Below, one piece after another: positions 1 to 8,518 of a DNA stretch of 64,000 nucleotides. The stretch is from Pokkaliibacter sp. MBI-7. Its GTDB lineage: Bacteria > Pseudomonadota > Gammaproteobacteria > Pseudomonadales > Balneatricaceae. A program made the translations under genes and the position numbers. The stretch covers positions 1,828,501 to 1,892,500 of the forward strand of contig NZ_JARVTG010000001.1 of assembly GCF_029846635.1 (NCBI RefSeq), given 5' to 3'. Numbering within the stretch: position 1 is the first letter of the stretch; each line of letters begins with the position of its first letter. Below the pieces are notes generated by a model, which saw only the letters and a list, made by a program, of their open reading frames with translations, had not been told where the DNA came from and searched no databases.

Positions 1-1675
1 GGTAGAGGTAGGTCGACAGCGGATGGCTCTCGTCCAGTGTCTCCAGCCGCAGGATATCCTGCACCGCGCGGTTGGGGGTGAAGTCTTCCCGGTACGCACT
101 GGGGAAGGCTTCGCCATAGTATTTGTGCAGTTTGTTGGCTTTCTCTTCACCGATTTTGGCACGCAGGGCCAGATGCACCTTGTCTTCCCATGACAGCATG
201 GCCTCAGACATCTTGGCTTCCAGGTCTTCCACATCGAACTGCAGTTCGTGGGCATCCTGGGTATGGATGGTGAAGTGCACACGGGCCAGCACGCCTTCCA
301 TGTGACGCACGCTGAACTCGGTGGAGTTGCCCTTGAAGGCCTCCAGCATCAGCGCTTCCATCACCAGACGCAGCTCGGTGTTATAGCGGTCTTTGGGCAC
401 GTAGACCTGAGCGGTAACGAAACGGCCATAGACGTCAGTACGGGTAAACAGACGCAGCTGCTTGCGGCCTTCCAGCTCCAGAATGCCACGCACGGAGTCT
501 TCCAGATCGGCCTGACTGGCCTGCAGCATTTCGTCGCGGGGGAAGTTGTCGAGAATGTTGCGCAGCAGACGGCCCTTGTGGGTGTTCAGCGGCACCTGCA
601 GATGCTGCAGCAGACGCTGCTCCTTCAGGCGCAGCAACGGAATCTCGTTGACCCGCAGGGAGTAGGCGTCGGAGGTGAACAGACCGAAGAAACGGTGCTC
701 ACCTACCACCTCGCCCTGCGCGTTGAACGCCTTGATGCCGACGTAGTCCAGGTGCGCCGGGCGGTGCACGGTGGAACGCGAGGTCGACTTGGTGATGATC
801 AGCAGTGAAGGCTCGACCGCCAGTACCGACAGACGCTCGGACAGCTGTACGTGGCGGCGCTCGTCAGGCAGATGAGAGACATCACGGAAGGTACCCAGGC
901 AGGCCTCTTCCTGCAGATGCAGCACGCACAGGCCGTCGTCCTTGCGCTCCAGATCGAAATAACGGTAACCGAGGAAGGTAAAGTGGTTATCGGTCATCCA
1001 CTCCAGCAGCGCCAGTGACTCATCGCGGTCTTCCGCCTGCAGCGGCAGGTTCTGGGCGCGGGTGCGGGTGACCACGTCCGCCAGTTTGTCACGCATGGAT
1101 GGCCAGTCTTCCACGGCCACCCGCACGTCGTACACCACCTGCCGTACTTCCTGAACGATACGCTCCAGTACGTCCGGCTCACTCTGGCGGTCAATTTCAA
1201 AGCGCATGACCGCTTCCAGACGGGCATTTTCCGGCGCATGGTTGCGATCATGAATCGATACCACCTGGCCCTTGTCATCACGCACCACCGCCATGATCGG
1301 GTGGGTGGTCATGTGGATGGCCATGTCCAGACGGTTGAAGCCCATGGTCAGCGAAGCCACCAGGAAAGGCATATCGTCAGTTGCCACTTCCACAATCGTG
1401 TGGGTGGACTGCCAGGCATGTTCTTCGTAGTTGGGATTGTAAGCGCGGATGGCGGGTTCGCCGGGGGAGCGGTGCTGGAGGAAGTCCCAGAGACAGAGGA
1501 CGGCACCGTAGAGATCTTCACTTGAGGTTCGCTGCAGTTCCTTGCCTATGCTTTCCGAGTAGAACAACTCGGTGAGGTTGCGGATTTGCTGCTTGTGTAT
1601 CCCTGACAGACGCTCGTCAATCAGCGCCACGACGCGGTTGATGGCGTCCTTCTTCTTACTGATCGGATTATGCAT
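1..1675 (-). CDS. gdhB: NAD-specific glutamate dehydrogenase, large (180-kDa) type, N-terminal part
   Basis: Partial gene: the reading frame runs off the left edge, leaving the first 558 codons. The family oxidises glutamate to 2-oxoglutarate and ammonia with NAD in the cytoplasm and proteins are usually about 1600 residues. The visible part is the long N-terminal regulatory region (ACT-like segments), with family-like stretches such as THTIVEVATDDMPFLVASL and NHFTFLGYRYFDLERKDDGL. The catalytic Rossmann domain lies outside the window. ATG at 1675 is chosen because homology-like sequence (MHNPISKKKDAINRVV) starts right there; the upstream ribosome binding site is poor. A single gene with no operon partner in view. 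Confidence 0.93.
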   Translation of the reverse strand, partial: MHNPISKKKDAINRVVALIDERLSGIHKQQIRNLTELFYSESIGKELQRTSSEDLYGAVLCLWDFLQHRSPGEPAIRAYNPNYEEHAWQSTHTIVEVATDDMPFLVASLTMGFNRLDMAIHMTTHPIMAVVRDDKGQVVSIHDRNHAPENARLEAVMRFEIDRQSEPDVLERIVQEVRQVVYDVRVAVEDWPSMRDKLADVVTRTRAQNLPLQAEDRDESLALLEWMTDNHFTFLGYRYFDLERKDDGLCVLHLQEEACLGTFRDVSHLPDERRHVQLSERLSVLAVEPSLLIITKSTSRSTVHRPAHLDYVGIKAFNAQGEVVGEHRFFGLFTSDAYSLRVNEIPLLRLKEQRLLQHLQVPLNTHKGRLLRNILDNFPRDEMLQASQADLEDSVRGILELEGRKQLRLFTRTDVYGRFVTAQVYVPKDRYNTELRLVMEALMLEAFKGNSTEFSVRHMEGVLARVHFTIHTQDAHELQFDVEDLEAKMSEAMLSWEDKVHLALRAKIGEEKANKLHKYYGEAFPSAYREDFTPNRAVQDILRLETLDESHPLSTYLY

Positions 1676-2080
1676 GGTTTTATTCAACTTTTAGTGCAGA
1701 CTCAGTGACACCCGGACTCCGCCGGACGATGCCCAGGGGCGTATTTTCTTGTTCTGGAATGACAGTCAGTGACTTCCACTGGCAAAACAAGGATAGACGC
1801 GTTTTATGAATAGTGCCCTGCGCATGGCGGACAATTATCAAAGAATCAAGTCGACAAAGGTAGGGACGGAGTTAAATAAAAACGACGCGTGGTTGTGGCA
1901 AAGAGACTGAATAATCACGCCAAACCAGAAACGACGGGGCCTGCAATGGTTTCACCTGGAGCAACCAGGCAGTGAATATTCATCATTGCAAAGTGCAACC
2001 GAACCGTATCCAGCTGGCAGAATGGATACAGCAAAAACGGCACGGTCGTGTTGCCAGCCCCCAGCCAGAGGAGGAGTTCC
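1676..2080. other. Intergenic region between gdhB and the methyltransferase gene
   Basis: About 400 bases separating two divergently transcribed genes. It must hold the promoters of both, but I could not point to a convincing -35/-10 pair, repeat or small gene. Short frames on both strands here have no recognisable protein features. Confidence 0.5.
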
Positions 2081-2533
2081 ATGATTCGCATTCCACCCCC
2101 ACTGCAGGCACTGGCCTGTGCCGCACTGGCCTGGGCTGTCCACCACTGGACCGGCACCGGCCAGCTATGGCTGGTCACCGTACCACACTGGCTGACGGCT
2201 CTGCTGGCATCGCTGGGGCTGGCTGTTGATCTGTTTGCTGTCTGGCACTTTCACCGTGCCGCCACCACCGTCAATCCACTCCGTCCTGAACGTACCTCCA
2301 CCCTTGTCACCCACGGCATCTACCGCTACAGCCGCAACCCGATGTATCTGGGGATGACGCTGCTGTTAGTGGCATGGTGCCTGTGGCTTGGCAACCTGAT
2401 CAGTCTGATGACTGTGGCACTGTTCGTCTGGGTGGTGACATGGCTGCAGATTGTTCCCGAAGAGCAGATACTGGCGCAGCGCTTTGGCGATGAGTTCCGC
2501 CGTTATCAGCGGGAGGTCAGGCGCTGGCTGTAA
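2081..2533 (+). CDS. Isoprenylcysteine carboxyl methyltransferase (ICMT)/PEMT-family membrane protein
   Basis: A 150-residue integral membrane protein with about four hydrophobic segments. The C-terminal half carries the family signature: GIYRYSRNPMYLG followed by a membrane segment and PEEQILAQRFGDEFRRYQREVRRW, as in bacterial ICMT-like / phospholipid methyltransferase proteins that bind SAM at the membrane face. The bacterial substrate is generally unknown and cannot be told here. The start at 2081 is preferred over an in-frame ATG 33 bases upstream because an AGAGGAGGAG ribosome binding site lies just before it. Monocistronic; the next gene converges. Confidence 0.85.
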   Translation: MIRIPPPLQALACAALAWAVHHWTGTGQLWLVTVPHWLTALLASLGLAVDLFAVWHFHRAATTVNPLRPERTSTLVTHGIYRYSRNPMYLGMTLLLVAWCLWLGNLISLMTVALFVWVVTWLQIVPEEQILAQRFGDEFRRYQREVRRWL

Positions 2534-2593
2534 CGGAGCCAGCCGCACAGAGTGCTCTCAGTGCGACCAGCGCCTGGCATGTTGATAGTATTC

Positions 2594-3979
2594 CTAGAAG
2601 CTGCCGAACAGCGACCCCAGAATCAGAATGGTGATCAGCGCCAGAATGGGGAAGACCGAGGTCATCATCAGTATCTGCGGATAGGACTGCTTATGGGTCA
2701 GCCCACAGATCGACAGCAGGGTGATGACGGCCCCGCAGTGCGGCAGGGTATCCAGACCGCCGGCGGCGATAACTGCCGCACGGTGGAACAGCTCAGGGCT
2801 GATACCTGCGGCCTGCATGATCTGCAGATACTCCGCACCCAGCGTGCGGAAGGCGATACTCAGGCCGCCCGAGGAGGAGCCGGTCAGCGCTGCCAGAATA
2901 TTGATACTGAAGGTGGCGGAGATCAGCGGGTTCTGCGGGAAGAAATTCAGCACGGCATCCTTGATGATGGCGAACCCCGCCAGACTGGCGATGATGGCAC
3001 CATAACCCACCTCCGAGGCGGTATTGAACACCGGCAGCAGCGAGCCCAGACAGCCGGCATTAATGGTGGCCGTCAGGTTCTTCCAGCGCTTCCACTGCAT
3101 GACGATCAGCACCACGATGGCCACCATCAGCGCCAGCAGTACCGCCCATAAACCGATCACCGAGGTCGGCGACACCTTGCCAAAGCGCTCTTCCTGCAGA
3201 TACGACAAATCCAGCGACGGCAGCAGCCAGTAGGTGAACAGCGCGTTCAGACCGATCACCAGCACAATCGGCAGCAATGCCTGATACAGCGGTGGCGTAT
3301 CTTCCGCGATGCTTTCCAGCTTTTCATCGGGATGATCACCGTAGCCCTCTCCTGCCGCCATGGCCTTGCTGGCCCGGCTCTGCAGCCACCACACCCCACC
3401 GCACAGCATGATCAGGCCAGCGATGATGCCGAGCCCCGGTGCAGCAAAACTGTTAGTGCCAAGATAAGGAATGGGAATGGCGTTCTGTATCGACGGCGTA
3501 CCGGGCAACGCCGTCATGGTGAAGGTAAAAGACCCCAGCGCAATGGCTGCCGGAATATAGCGCTTGGGCGTGTTGGTATGGCGAAACAGCACGGCACTGA
3601 TGGGATAGACGGCAAAGGCCACAACAAACAGCGATACCCCGCCATAGGTCAGGATGCCGCAGGCCAGCACAGTGGTCAGAATCACATAGCGCCTGCCCAC
3701 CTTGTGCATCACCCAGTCGGCAATGGTGGTGGCCGAGCCACTGTCGGCCATCAGCTTGCCAAACAGCGCCCCGAGGATGAACAGCGGGAAGAATTTGACC
3801 AGATAGCCGCCCAGCTCCTTCATGAATATCTGGGTATAGATCGGCAGCAGATGGCTGGCTTCACCACTCAGCAGCACCGCCACCGAGGCCATGATCGGCG
3901 CCAGCAGCAGTACGCTGACCCCGCGATAAGCAAAGTACATCAATAAAATCAGAGAAATAACGATGGCCAGTATGCTCAT
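2594..3979 (-). CDS. GntP-family permease (gluconate / hydroxy-acid:H+ symporter type)
   Basis: A 461-residue inner-membrane transporter with about a dozen hydrophobic segments and a central hydrophilic loop (around residues 205-230). It has family-typical parts: FFPLFILGALFGKLMADSGS near residue 65, ALPGTPSIQNAIPIPYLGT near 158, and a C-terminal GGLDTLPHCGAVITLL segment. GntP proteins take up gluconate or other hydroxy acids; versions with this GGLDTLPHCGA region are also annotated as hydroxybutyrate permeases, so the substrate is open. No catabolic gene or regulator is adjacent, so context does not help. Confidence 0.88.
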   Translation of the reverse strand: MSILAIVISLILLMYFAYRGVSVLLLAPIMASVAVLLSGEASHLLPIYTQIFMKELGGYLVKFFPLFILGALFGKLMADSGSATTIADWVMHKVGRRYVILTTVLACGILTYGGVSLFVVAFAVYPISAVLFRHTNTPKRYIPAAIALGSFTFTMTALPGTPSIQNAIPIPYLGTNSFAAPGLGIIAGLIMLCGGVWWLQSRASKAMAAGEGYGDHPDEKLESIAEDTPPLYQALLPIVLVIGLNALFTYWLLPSLDLSYLQEERFGKVSPTSVIGLWAVLLALMVAIVVLIVMQWKRWKNLTATINAGCLGSLLPVFNTASEVGYGAIIASLAGFAIIKDAVLNFFPQNPLISATFSINILAALTGSSSGGLSIAFRTLGAEYLQIMQAAGISPELFHRAAVIAAGGLDTLPHCGAVITLLSICGLTHKQSYPQILMMTSVFPILALITILILGSLFGSF

Positions 3980-4441
3980 AGGTGATTCTCTTTGTTGGCG
4001 CCCGCGGGCACTTACCTGATGAAAACTGCGTGTGTCGTTACTACGAAGAGCCTGTGCACCACCCGGCGAAGTTCGCCTTCATTGCTGCATATGCGTCATC
4101 GTCATCAGCTTCTCCGCCTTCCCTGCTCCCCCTTACCCGAAGGATGACTGTCTTATTGTTATTTGCAGGCAGAACAGCGCCTTGTGCTCAGATTTAAGCG
4201 AACGATGGAAACAGATGGAAGTGACTCAGAAACTTGTAGCGCAGTTCCCTGCAGATTCAAGTTGTGCAGATGCAACATTGGTCGACTGGACATTTGCCGA
4301 CCGGATAAAACCACGCCGGCCCCCCCGGACAGGAGACGGCTTCTTTCAGCACATCGTCATTGAATGCAACTTATGCTGACGTTTCAGCAACAAATTATTG
4401 ATAATAGCGCCCTTTCACTCTGGCCCGAGCAACGCTGATTT
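3980..4441. other. Intergenic region between the GntP permease and the barrel protein
   Basis: About 460 bases between divergent genes; only unlikely short frames are present. Near the right end (4395-4406) is a small palindrome ATTATTGATAAT that could be part of a promoter or operator for the outer-membrane gene. Nothing else stands out. Confidence 0.4.
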
Positions 4442-6310
4442 ATGCCGTTCCGTTACTTCACGCCATCGCTGCTGTCTTTGCTTTGCTGTGCGTCCCCGAT
4501 TTTGGCTGCCAACGGGCAGCCTCCGCGCCAGCCCTGGTATGAACCGGGCGCGGAATACAGCCGTCCGGTATCGACAGACATCAGCATCGTTACCGGGATC
4601 GGGGATAACCTGCCCGGACAGCCTGTTACAGGCCAGCCCCCACAACGGAGTACCACACCGCCTATCCGCCGCGACCGCAGCAGCGGTGAAATGATGCTGA
4701 TGACGGGGGTAAACAACGCAGGCGAGCCCGCCCTGACCCTGCAGGGGCAGATCAGCCAGCCAGTCAGCCCGCAGACCCAGCTGACATTCAGCCTGCAACA
4801 ACAGGTATTACCTGCCCAGCGCCAGACCCTGTCACAGGACACCCGTGCCGCAGGCACAACGCTGAAGCAACAGGATGAAGATGAGCAGCTGACGCGCCAG
4901 CTCACCCGTTTGAGTCTCGACCTGACCCATTATTACGACGGGGGTGAATGGCACCTGATGCCGCTTTACGGTGTGGGCAGCCGCGACAAGCTCACCACCG
5001 CCGCCATCACCATGCTGCGCCAGCAACAGCGGCTCGATGAAGAAGACAACAACCGTCATCTCTACGGTATGCAGATCCAGCAGCGTCACCGGTTAGCGTC
5101 AGGCTGGCAGTGGCAGCAGCAGCTCAGTGGCTATCGCATGGCCGATGATCGCGATAAAGATGTCGCCATCAGCCACGCCACGCCGATGGGCGCTGCGGTG
5201 GATCAGCGGGTCACCGACCTGCAGCAGACCCAGTCGCATCTGTACCAGTGGCAGGGCAGTCTGCAGGGTCAGCTCAATGCCGAACATCAGCTGACGGTCG
5301 ATAGTCTGTGGCAGCGCAAAGACCGGCAGAAGCAGCGCCTTGCTAGTGCAGTCAATGGCAGCGGCATGCTGATTACCAGCGACAGTGGCGACGATGATTT
5401 CACCGAATACCTCTACCGAATCGGCGTCAGGGATCAGATCCGCATCCGCCCCGATGTGACCTTCACTCCCGGCCTGCACCTGCAGTACAGCAGCCTGCAA
5501 GGCATGCAGAGCAACAACGGCAGTGTCGAGCGCCAGCATCATGATCTGCTGCCATCACTGGCCCTGAGCTGGCAGGCCACCGACCAGTGGCAGCTGCAGG
5601 CCGAAGCGCAGCAATGGCTCAGCCGCCCCGGCTTCGATCAGTTATCACCGTGGATTGAAGACAATCAGAAAAAGCTGACGCAGGGTAACCTGCAGCTGGA
5701 TGCAGAAACGCACCGGCGCTTCAGTGTCAGTGCCCGCTATCAGCAACCCACCTGGAACAGCAGCCTGACGCTGTTCCGTGAACATGCGGACGATGTGATT
5801 GCCCAGGCCCTGACCGGTACCCGGGTGCTGACCCGTCCGCTGTATCAGTGGCGTAATGTCGGCGACGGCTATCGCTATGGCCTCACCCTGCAGCAGGGCT
5901 GGCGCCCCACCCCGCGACTGGAACTGGGTGCCAGCACCACCTGGAGCGATGGCAAGCTGCACACCGATGACGGCAATACCGCGCCCTTCCCTAATCAGAG
6001 TCGCTGGCGGGTCAACCTCAACAGCCGCTGGCAGGCCACCAGCAAGGATCAGCTGAAGCTGGAAGCCCAGTACCACGATACCCTCAACAAGTTCACCGAC
6101 GGCGCTGAAGCCGACAGCGAAGCACCGCGCTGGACCCTCAACCTGTCCGCCCGCCATCAGCTGAACCAGAACGTCTACCTGCAGCTGAGCGCCTACAACC
6201 TGACCCAGTCAGGGCGCGAAGAGCTTACACAGATGCGCGATGGCGTCAGCCAGTACGAGGACGAGCGCATCGGTGCGCTGTACCTGCTGGGTCTGCATAC
6301 CCAGTGGTAA
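4442..6310 (+). CDS. TonB-receptor-like outer-membrane beta-barrel protein without an evident plug domain
   Basis: A 622-residue protein with a signal peptide (MPFRYFTPSLLSLLCCASPILA) and then almost continuous amphipathic beta-strand sequence ending in an aromatic residue (YLLGLHTQW), as expected for an outer-membrane barrel. Segments such as SLALSWQATDQWQLQAEAQQW, WRNVGDGYRYGLTLQQGW and LNLSARHQLNQNVYLQLSAYNLT resemble the barrel of TonB-dependent receptors and the OMP_b-brl_3 family. I see no normal plug domain (no RG-rich plug motifs) and no clear TonB box; the first 100 residues are Pro/Gln-rich. The ribosome binding site is weak. Substrate unknown; the gene stands alone. Confidence 0.7.
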   Translation: MPFRYFTPSLLSLLCCASPILAANGQPPRQPWYEPGAEYSRPVSTDISIVTGIGDNLPGQPVTGQPPQRSTTPPIRRDRSSGEMMLMTGVNNAGEPALTLQGQISQPVSPQTQLTFSLQQQVLPAQRQTLSQDTRAAGTTLKQQDEDEQLTRQLTRLSLDLTHYYDGGEWHLMPLYGVGSRDKLTTAAITMLRQQQRLDEEDNNRHLYGMQIQQRHRLASGWQWQQQLSGYRMADDRDKDVAISHATPMGAAVDQRVTDLQQTQSHLYQWQGSLQGQLNAEHQLTVDSLWQRKDRQKQRLASAVNGSGMLITSDSGDDDFTEYLYRIGVRDQIRIRPDVTFTPGLHLQYSSLQGMQSNNGSVERQHHDLLPSLALSWQATDQWQLQAEAQQWLSRPGFDQLSPWIEDNQKKLTQGNLQLDAETHRRFSVSARYQQPTWNSSLTLFREHADDVIAQALTGTRVLTRPLYQWRNVGDGYRYGLTLQQGWRPTPRLELGASTTWSDGKLHTDDGNTAPFPNQSRWRVNLNSRWQATSKDQLKLEAQYHDTLNKFTDGAEADSEAPRWTLNLSARHQLNQNVYLQLSAYNLTQSGREELTQMRDGVSQYEDERIGALYLLGLHTQW

Positions 6311-6353
6311 CGCAGACAGACACACCGCGGTAAGCGTCCGCTCACCTCACAGG

Positions 6354-6869
6354 CTAACAGTCACGAGGCTGGTCAGGCTCCAGCAGGGCCAGCAGTGCGA
6401 TCAACCCCTGATCCAGCGCCGCCAGCTGTTCTGCCGCAAGCGGTGCCAGAATCCGCTGCTCATTATCGACATGCGCTTCCACTGCCCGGTCAATCAGCGC
6501 CAGCCCGCTCTGCGTCAGCTGCACCAGCTTGCTGCGGGCATCGTCCGGATTAGCCAGACGCTCGATCAGGCCACGCTTCTCCAGCTGCTGCATACGGTGG
6601 GTCATGGTGCCCGAGGTAATCATCAGGGTGGAGAACAAGGCCGTCGGCGCCAGACAGTAGGGCGCACCGGAACGCCGCAGCGTCGCCAGTACATCAAACT
6701 CCCAGTTGCTCAGATCATAGGCGGCAAACGCCACGTCCAGCTGGCGCTGCATCAGGGCTGAACAGCGCTTCAAACGACCGATGGTCGCCATCGCCCTGAC
6801 ATCCAGCTCCGGACGCTCACAACGCCACTGCGCCAGAATGGCATCCACAGCATCGGCTTTTTGCTCCAC
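6354..6869 (-). CDS. MarR-family transcriptional regulator
   Basis: A 171-residue winged-helix repressor. The core reads WEFDVLATLRRSG ... LMITSGTMTHRMQQLEKRGLIERLANPDDARSKLVQLTQSG, the standard MarR recognition helix and wing with the DxRSK motif. A GTG start at 6869 is chosen because GGGAGG lies 8 bases upstream; the longer frame would need a TTG with no ribosome binding site. It faces away from an EamA exporter and a nitroreductase, and two matching palindromes in the shared gap are the likely binding sites, so autoregulation and control of the exporter operon are inferred. The effector is unknown; quinone- or phenol-like compounds are a guess from the nitroreductase. Confidence 0.92.
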   Translation of the reverse strand: MEQKADAVDAILAQWRCERPELDVRAMATIGRLKRCSALMQRQLDVAFAAYDLSNWEFDVLATLRRSGAPYCLAPTALFSTLMITSGTMTHRMQQLEKRGLIERLANPDDARSKLVQLTQSGLALIDRAVEAHVDNEQRILAPLAAEQLAALDQGLIALLALLEPDQPRDC

Positions 6870-6888
6870 TCGCTTTCCTCCCAAAAAA

Positions 6889-6906
6889 TATCTTGAACTC
6901 AAGACA
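6889..6906. promoter_or_regulatory. Probable MarR operator, site 1
   Basis: TATCTTGAACTCAAGACA, an inverted repeat with TCTTGA/TCAAGA arms, lies about 20 bases upstream of the GTG start of the MarR gene. It closely resembles site 2, with centres 38 bases apart. Confidence 0.7.
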
Positions 6907-6926
6907 AATGTCTGCCACCCTCATTT

Positions 6927-6944
6927 TATCTTGAATTGAAGATA
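6927..6944. promoter_or_regulatory. Probable MarR operator, site 2
   Basis: TATCTTGAATTGAAGATA, a near-perfect palindrome ending 5 bases before the ATG of the EamA gene. The shape (TATCT-N8-AGATA) is like the operators described for MhqR-type MarR proteins. Binding here would block the exporter/nitroreductase transcript. Confidence 0.7.
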
Positions 6945-6949
6945 AAATC

Positions 6950-7885
6950 ATGAAGACATCCTCTGCTCATCGCTGGCTCGATATTGTTCTGACGGCTCTG
7001 GCGCCCATGATCTGGGGCTCCACCTATATCGTCTCGACCGAACTGCTCCCCCCGGACCGGCCTTTTACCGCTGCCCTGCTGCGTACCCTGCCGGCCGGAC
7101 TGCTGCTGGTGGTGCTTTGCCGCCATGCTTTACCTTCCGGTCAGTGGCGTCGTTTATGGCTGCTGTCGGCACTCAACATTGGCGCCTTCCAGGCGCTGCT
7201 GTTTGTGGCCGCCTACCGGCTGCCGGGCGGGCTTGCTGCGGTGATGGGCGCGATTCAACCGCTGATCGTAATGCTGCTGGCCTGGGGCTGGGAGCGCCAG
7301 ACGCCCGGCCTGCTGGCCGTGATCGGTGCGGTCACCGGTGTGCTTGGCATGGCCGTGCTGCTGATTTCCCCTGCTACGGTCTGGGATCCGCTGGGCATTG
7401 CTGCCGCGCTGGGAGGTGCCGGTTGCATGGCCACCGGCACCTATCTCAACCGACGCTGGCGCAGTGATCTGCCGTTACTGGCCATGACCGGCTGGCAGCT
7501 GCTGCTGGGCGGCGTGATGCTACTCCCCGTCGCCTGCCTGATCGACCCGCCACTGCCTGCCCTGTCTCTCACCGCCATTGCCGGCTACGTCTATCTGTCG
7601 CTGCTCGGTGCGTTGCTGGCTTACGTGCTGTGGTTTCGCGGTATCAACCGACTGTCGCCGGTGGCCGTCAGCTCACTGGGCCTGCTCAGCCCGATTACCG
7701 CTGTGGTACTGGGCTGGTGGCTGCTGGATCAGCAGCTGCGCGGCAGCGCCCTGCTGGGCATGCTGACCGTGCTGGCCAGTATTGCGCTGGTGCAGTGGAG
7801 CAACCGGCCACAGTCTGCACGACCGGCCTCCAGCCCTTCCTCACCATTGCAGATCTCTGAATCAACCACCCAAGGACGCTCCTGA
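6950..7885 (+). CDS. EamA (DMT-superfamily) exporter
   Basis: A 311-residue inner-membrane protein with ten hydrophobic segments arranged as two EamA repeats. It starts with the typical APMIWGSTYIVSTELLPPDRPF and ends the second repeat with LSPVAVSSLGLLSPITAVVLGWWLLDQQL. Such proteins usually export metabolites or toxic compounds. The start codon has only a weak ribosome binding site and sits directly after a MarR-type operator. The stop overlaps the start region of the nitroreductase gene by one base's spacing, so the two are co-transcribed. Confidence 0.9.
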   Translation: MKTSSAHRWLDIVLTALAPMIWGSTYIVSTELLPPDRPFTAALLRTLPAGLLLVVLCRHALPSGQWRRLWLLSALNIGAFQALLFVAAYRLPGGLAAVMGAIQPLIVMLLAWGWERQTPGLLAVIGAVTGVLGMAVLLISPATVWDPLGIAAALGGAGCMATGTYLNRRWRSDLPLLAMTGWQLLLGGVMLLPVACLIDPPLPALSLTAIAGYVYLSLLGALLAYVLWFRGINRLSPVAVSSLGLLSPITAVVLGWWLLDQQLRGSALLGMLTVLASIALVQWSNRPQSARPASSPSSPLQISESTTQGRS

Positions 7886-7886
7886 T

Positions 7887-8501
7887 ATGACCACCATCAT
7901 CGACGCCATCGAAAGCCGCTCAAGCACCGGTCGCTATGACCCGCAGGGCAACGTCAGTGACAGTACCATTGCCGAGCTGGTGCGGCTGGCCACTCTGGCT
8001 CCTTCTGCCTACAACCTGCAGAACTGGCGCTTTATCGCTGCTCGCAGTGACGCTGCCAAAATACGTCTGCATGCTGCAGCCTATGGTCAGCAGCAGGTGC
8101 TGGATGCGGCGGTGACCTTTGTGATCTGCGGCACGCTGGAAGCCTACCGGGAGCTGGCCGACGCGCTGCAGCCCAGCATCAGCCAGGGGATCATTGGCAC
8201 TGCGGTCGCTGATGCCTGGGTGCAGCAAGCCACCCACAGCCATCGTGATAATCCTGTTCTGCAACGGGACGAAGCCCTGCGTTCCGCCTCCCTCGCAGCC
8301 ATGACCCTGATGCTGGCAGCGCAGGGCATGGGCCTCAGCTCAGGCGCTATGAGCGGTTTTGACCCACAGGCAGTGAGCCAGGCATTCCACCTGCAAGCAC
8401 ACGAGCTGCCGGTCATGCTGGTCACTGTCGGTCAGGCGGCAGCGGGCAACTGGCCTCAGAAGCCGCGCCGCGCCGTTGCCGAGGTGCTGGAACTGGCCTG
8501 A
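7887..8501 (+). CDS. Nitroreductase-family flavoprotein
   Basis: A 204-residue FMN-dependent oxidoreductase of the nitroreductase fold. The N-terminus IIDAIESRSSTGRYDP holds the SRRS-type FMN phosphate-binding segment, followed by LVRLATLAPSAYNLQNWRFIAA, the classic LAPSxxNxQxWRF motif. It probably reduces quinones or nitroaromatics with NAD(P)H. It starts one base after the exporter stop (ribosome binding site AAGGACG) and so belongs to the MarR-controlled operon. The set recalls quinone/electrophile-detoxification operons, by inference only. Confidence 0.9.
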   Translation: MTTIIDAIESRSSTGRYDPQGNVSDSTIAELVRLATLAPSAYNLQNWRFIAARSDAAKIRLHAAAYGQQQVLDAAVTFVICGTLEAYRELADALQPSISQGIIGTAVADAWVQQATHSHRDNPVLQRDEALRSASLAAMTLMLAAQGMGLSSGAMSGFDPQAVSQAFHLQAHELPVMLVTVGQAAAGNWPQKPRRAVAEVLELA

Positions 8502-8518
8502 TGTACTGCACTGACAGC

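Noticed and set aside
4391..4409. Fur box upstream of the TonB-receptor-like gene
   Set aside because: Only about 10 of 19 positions match the consensus, although ATTATTGATAAT is palindromic.
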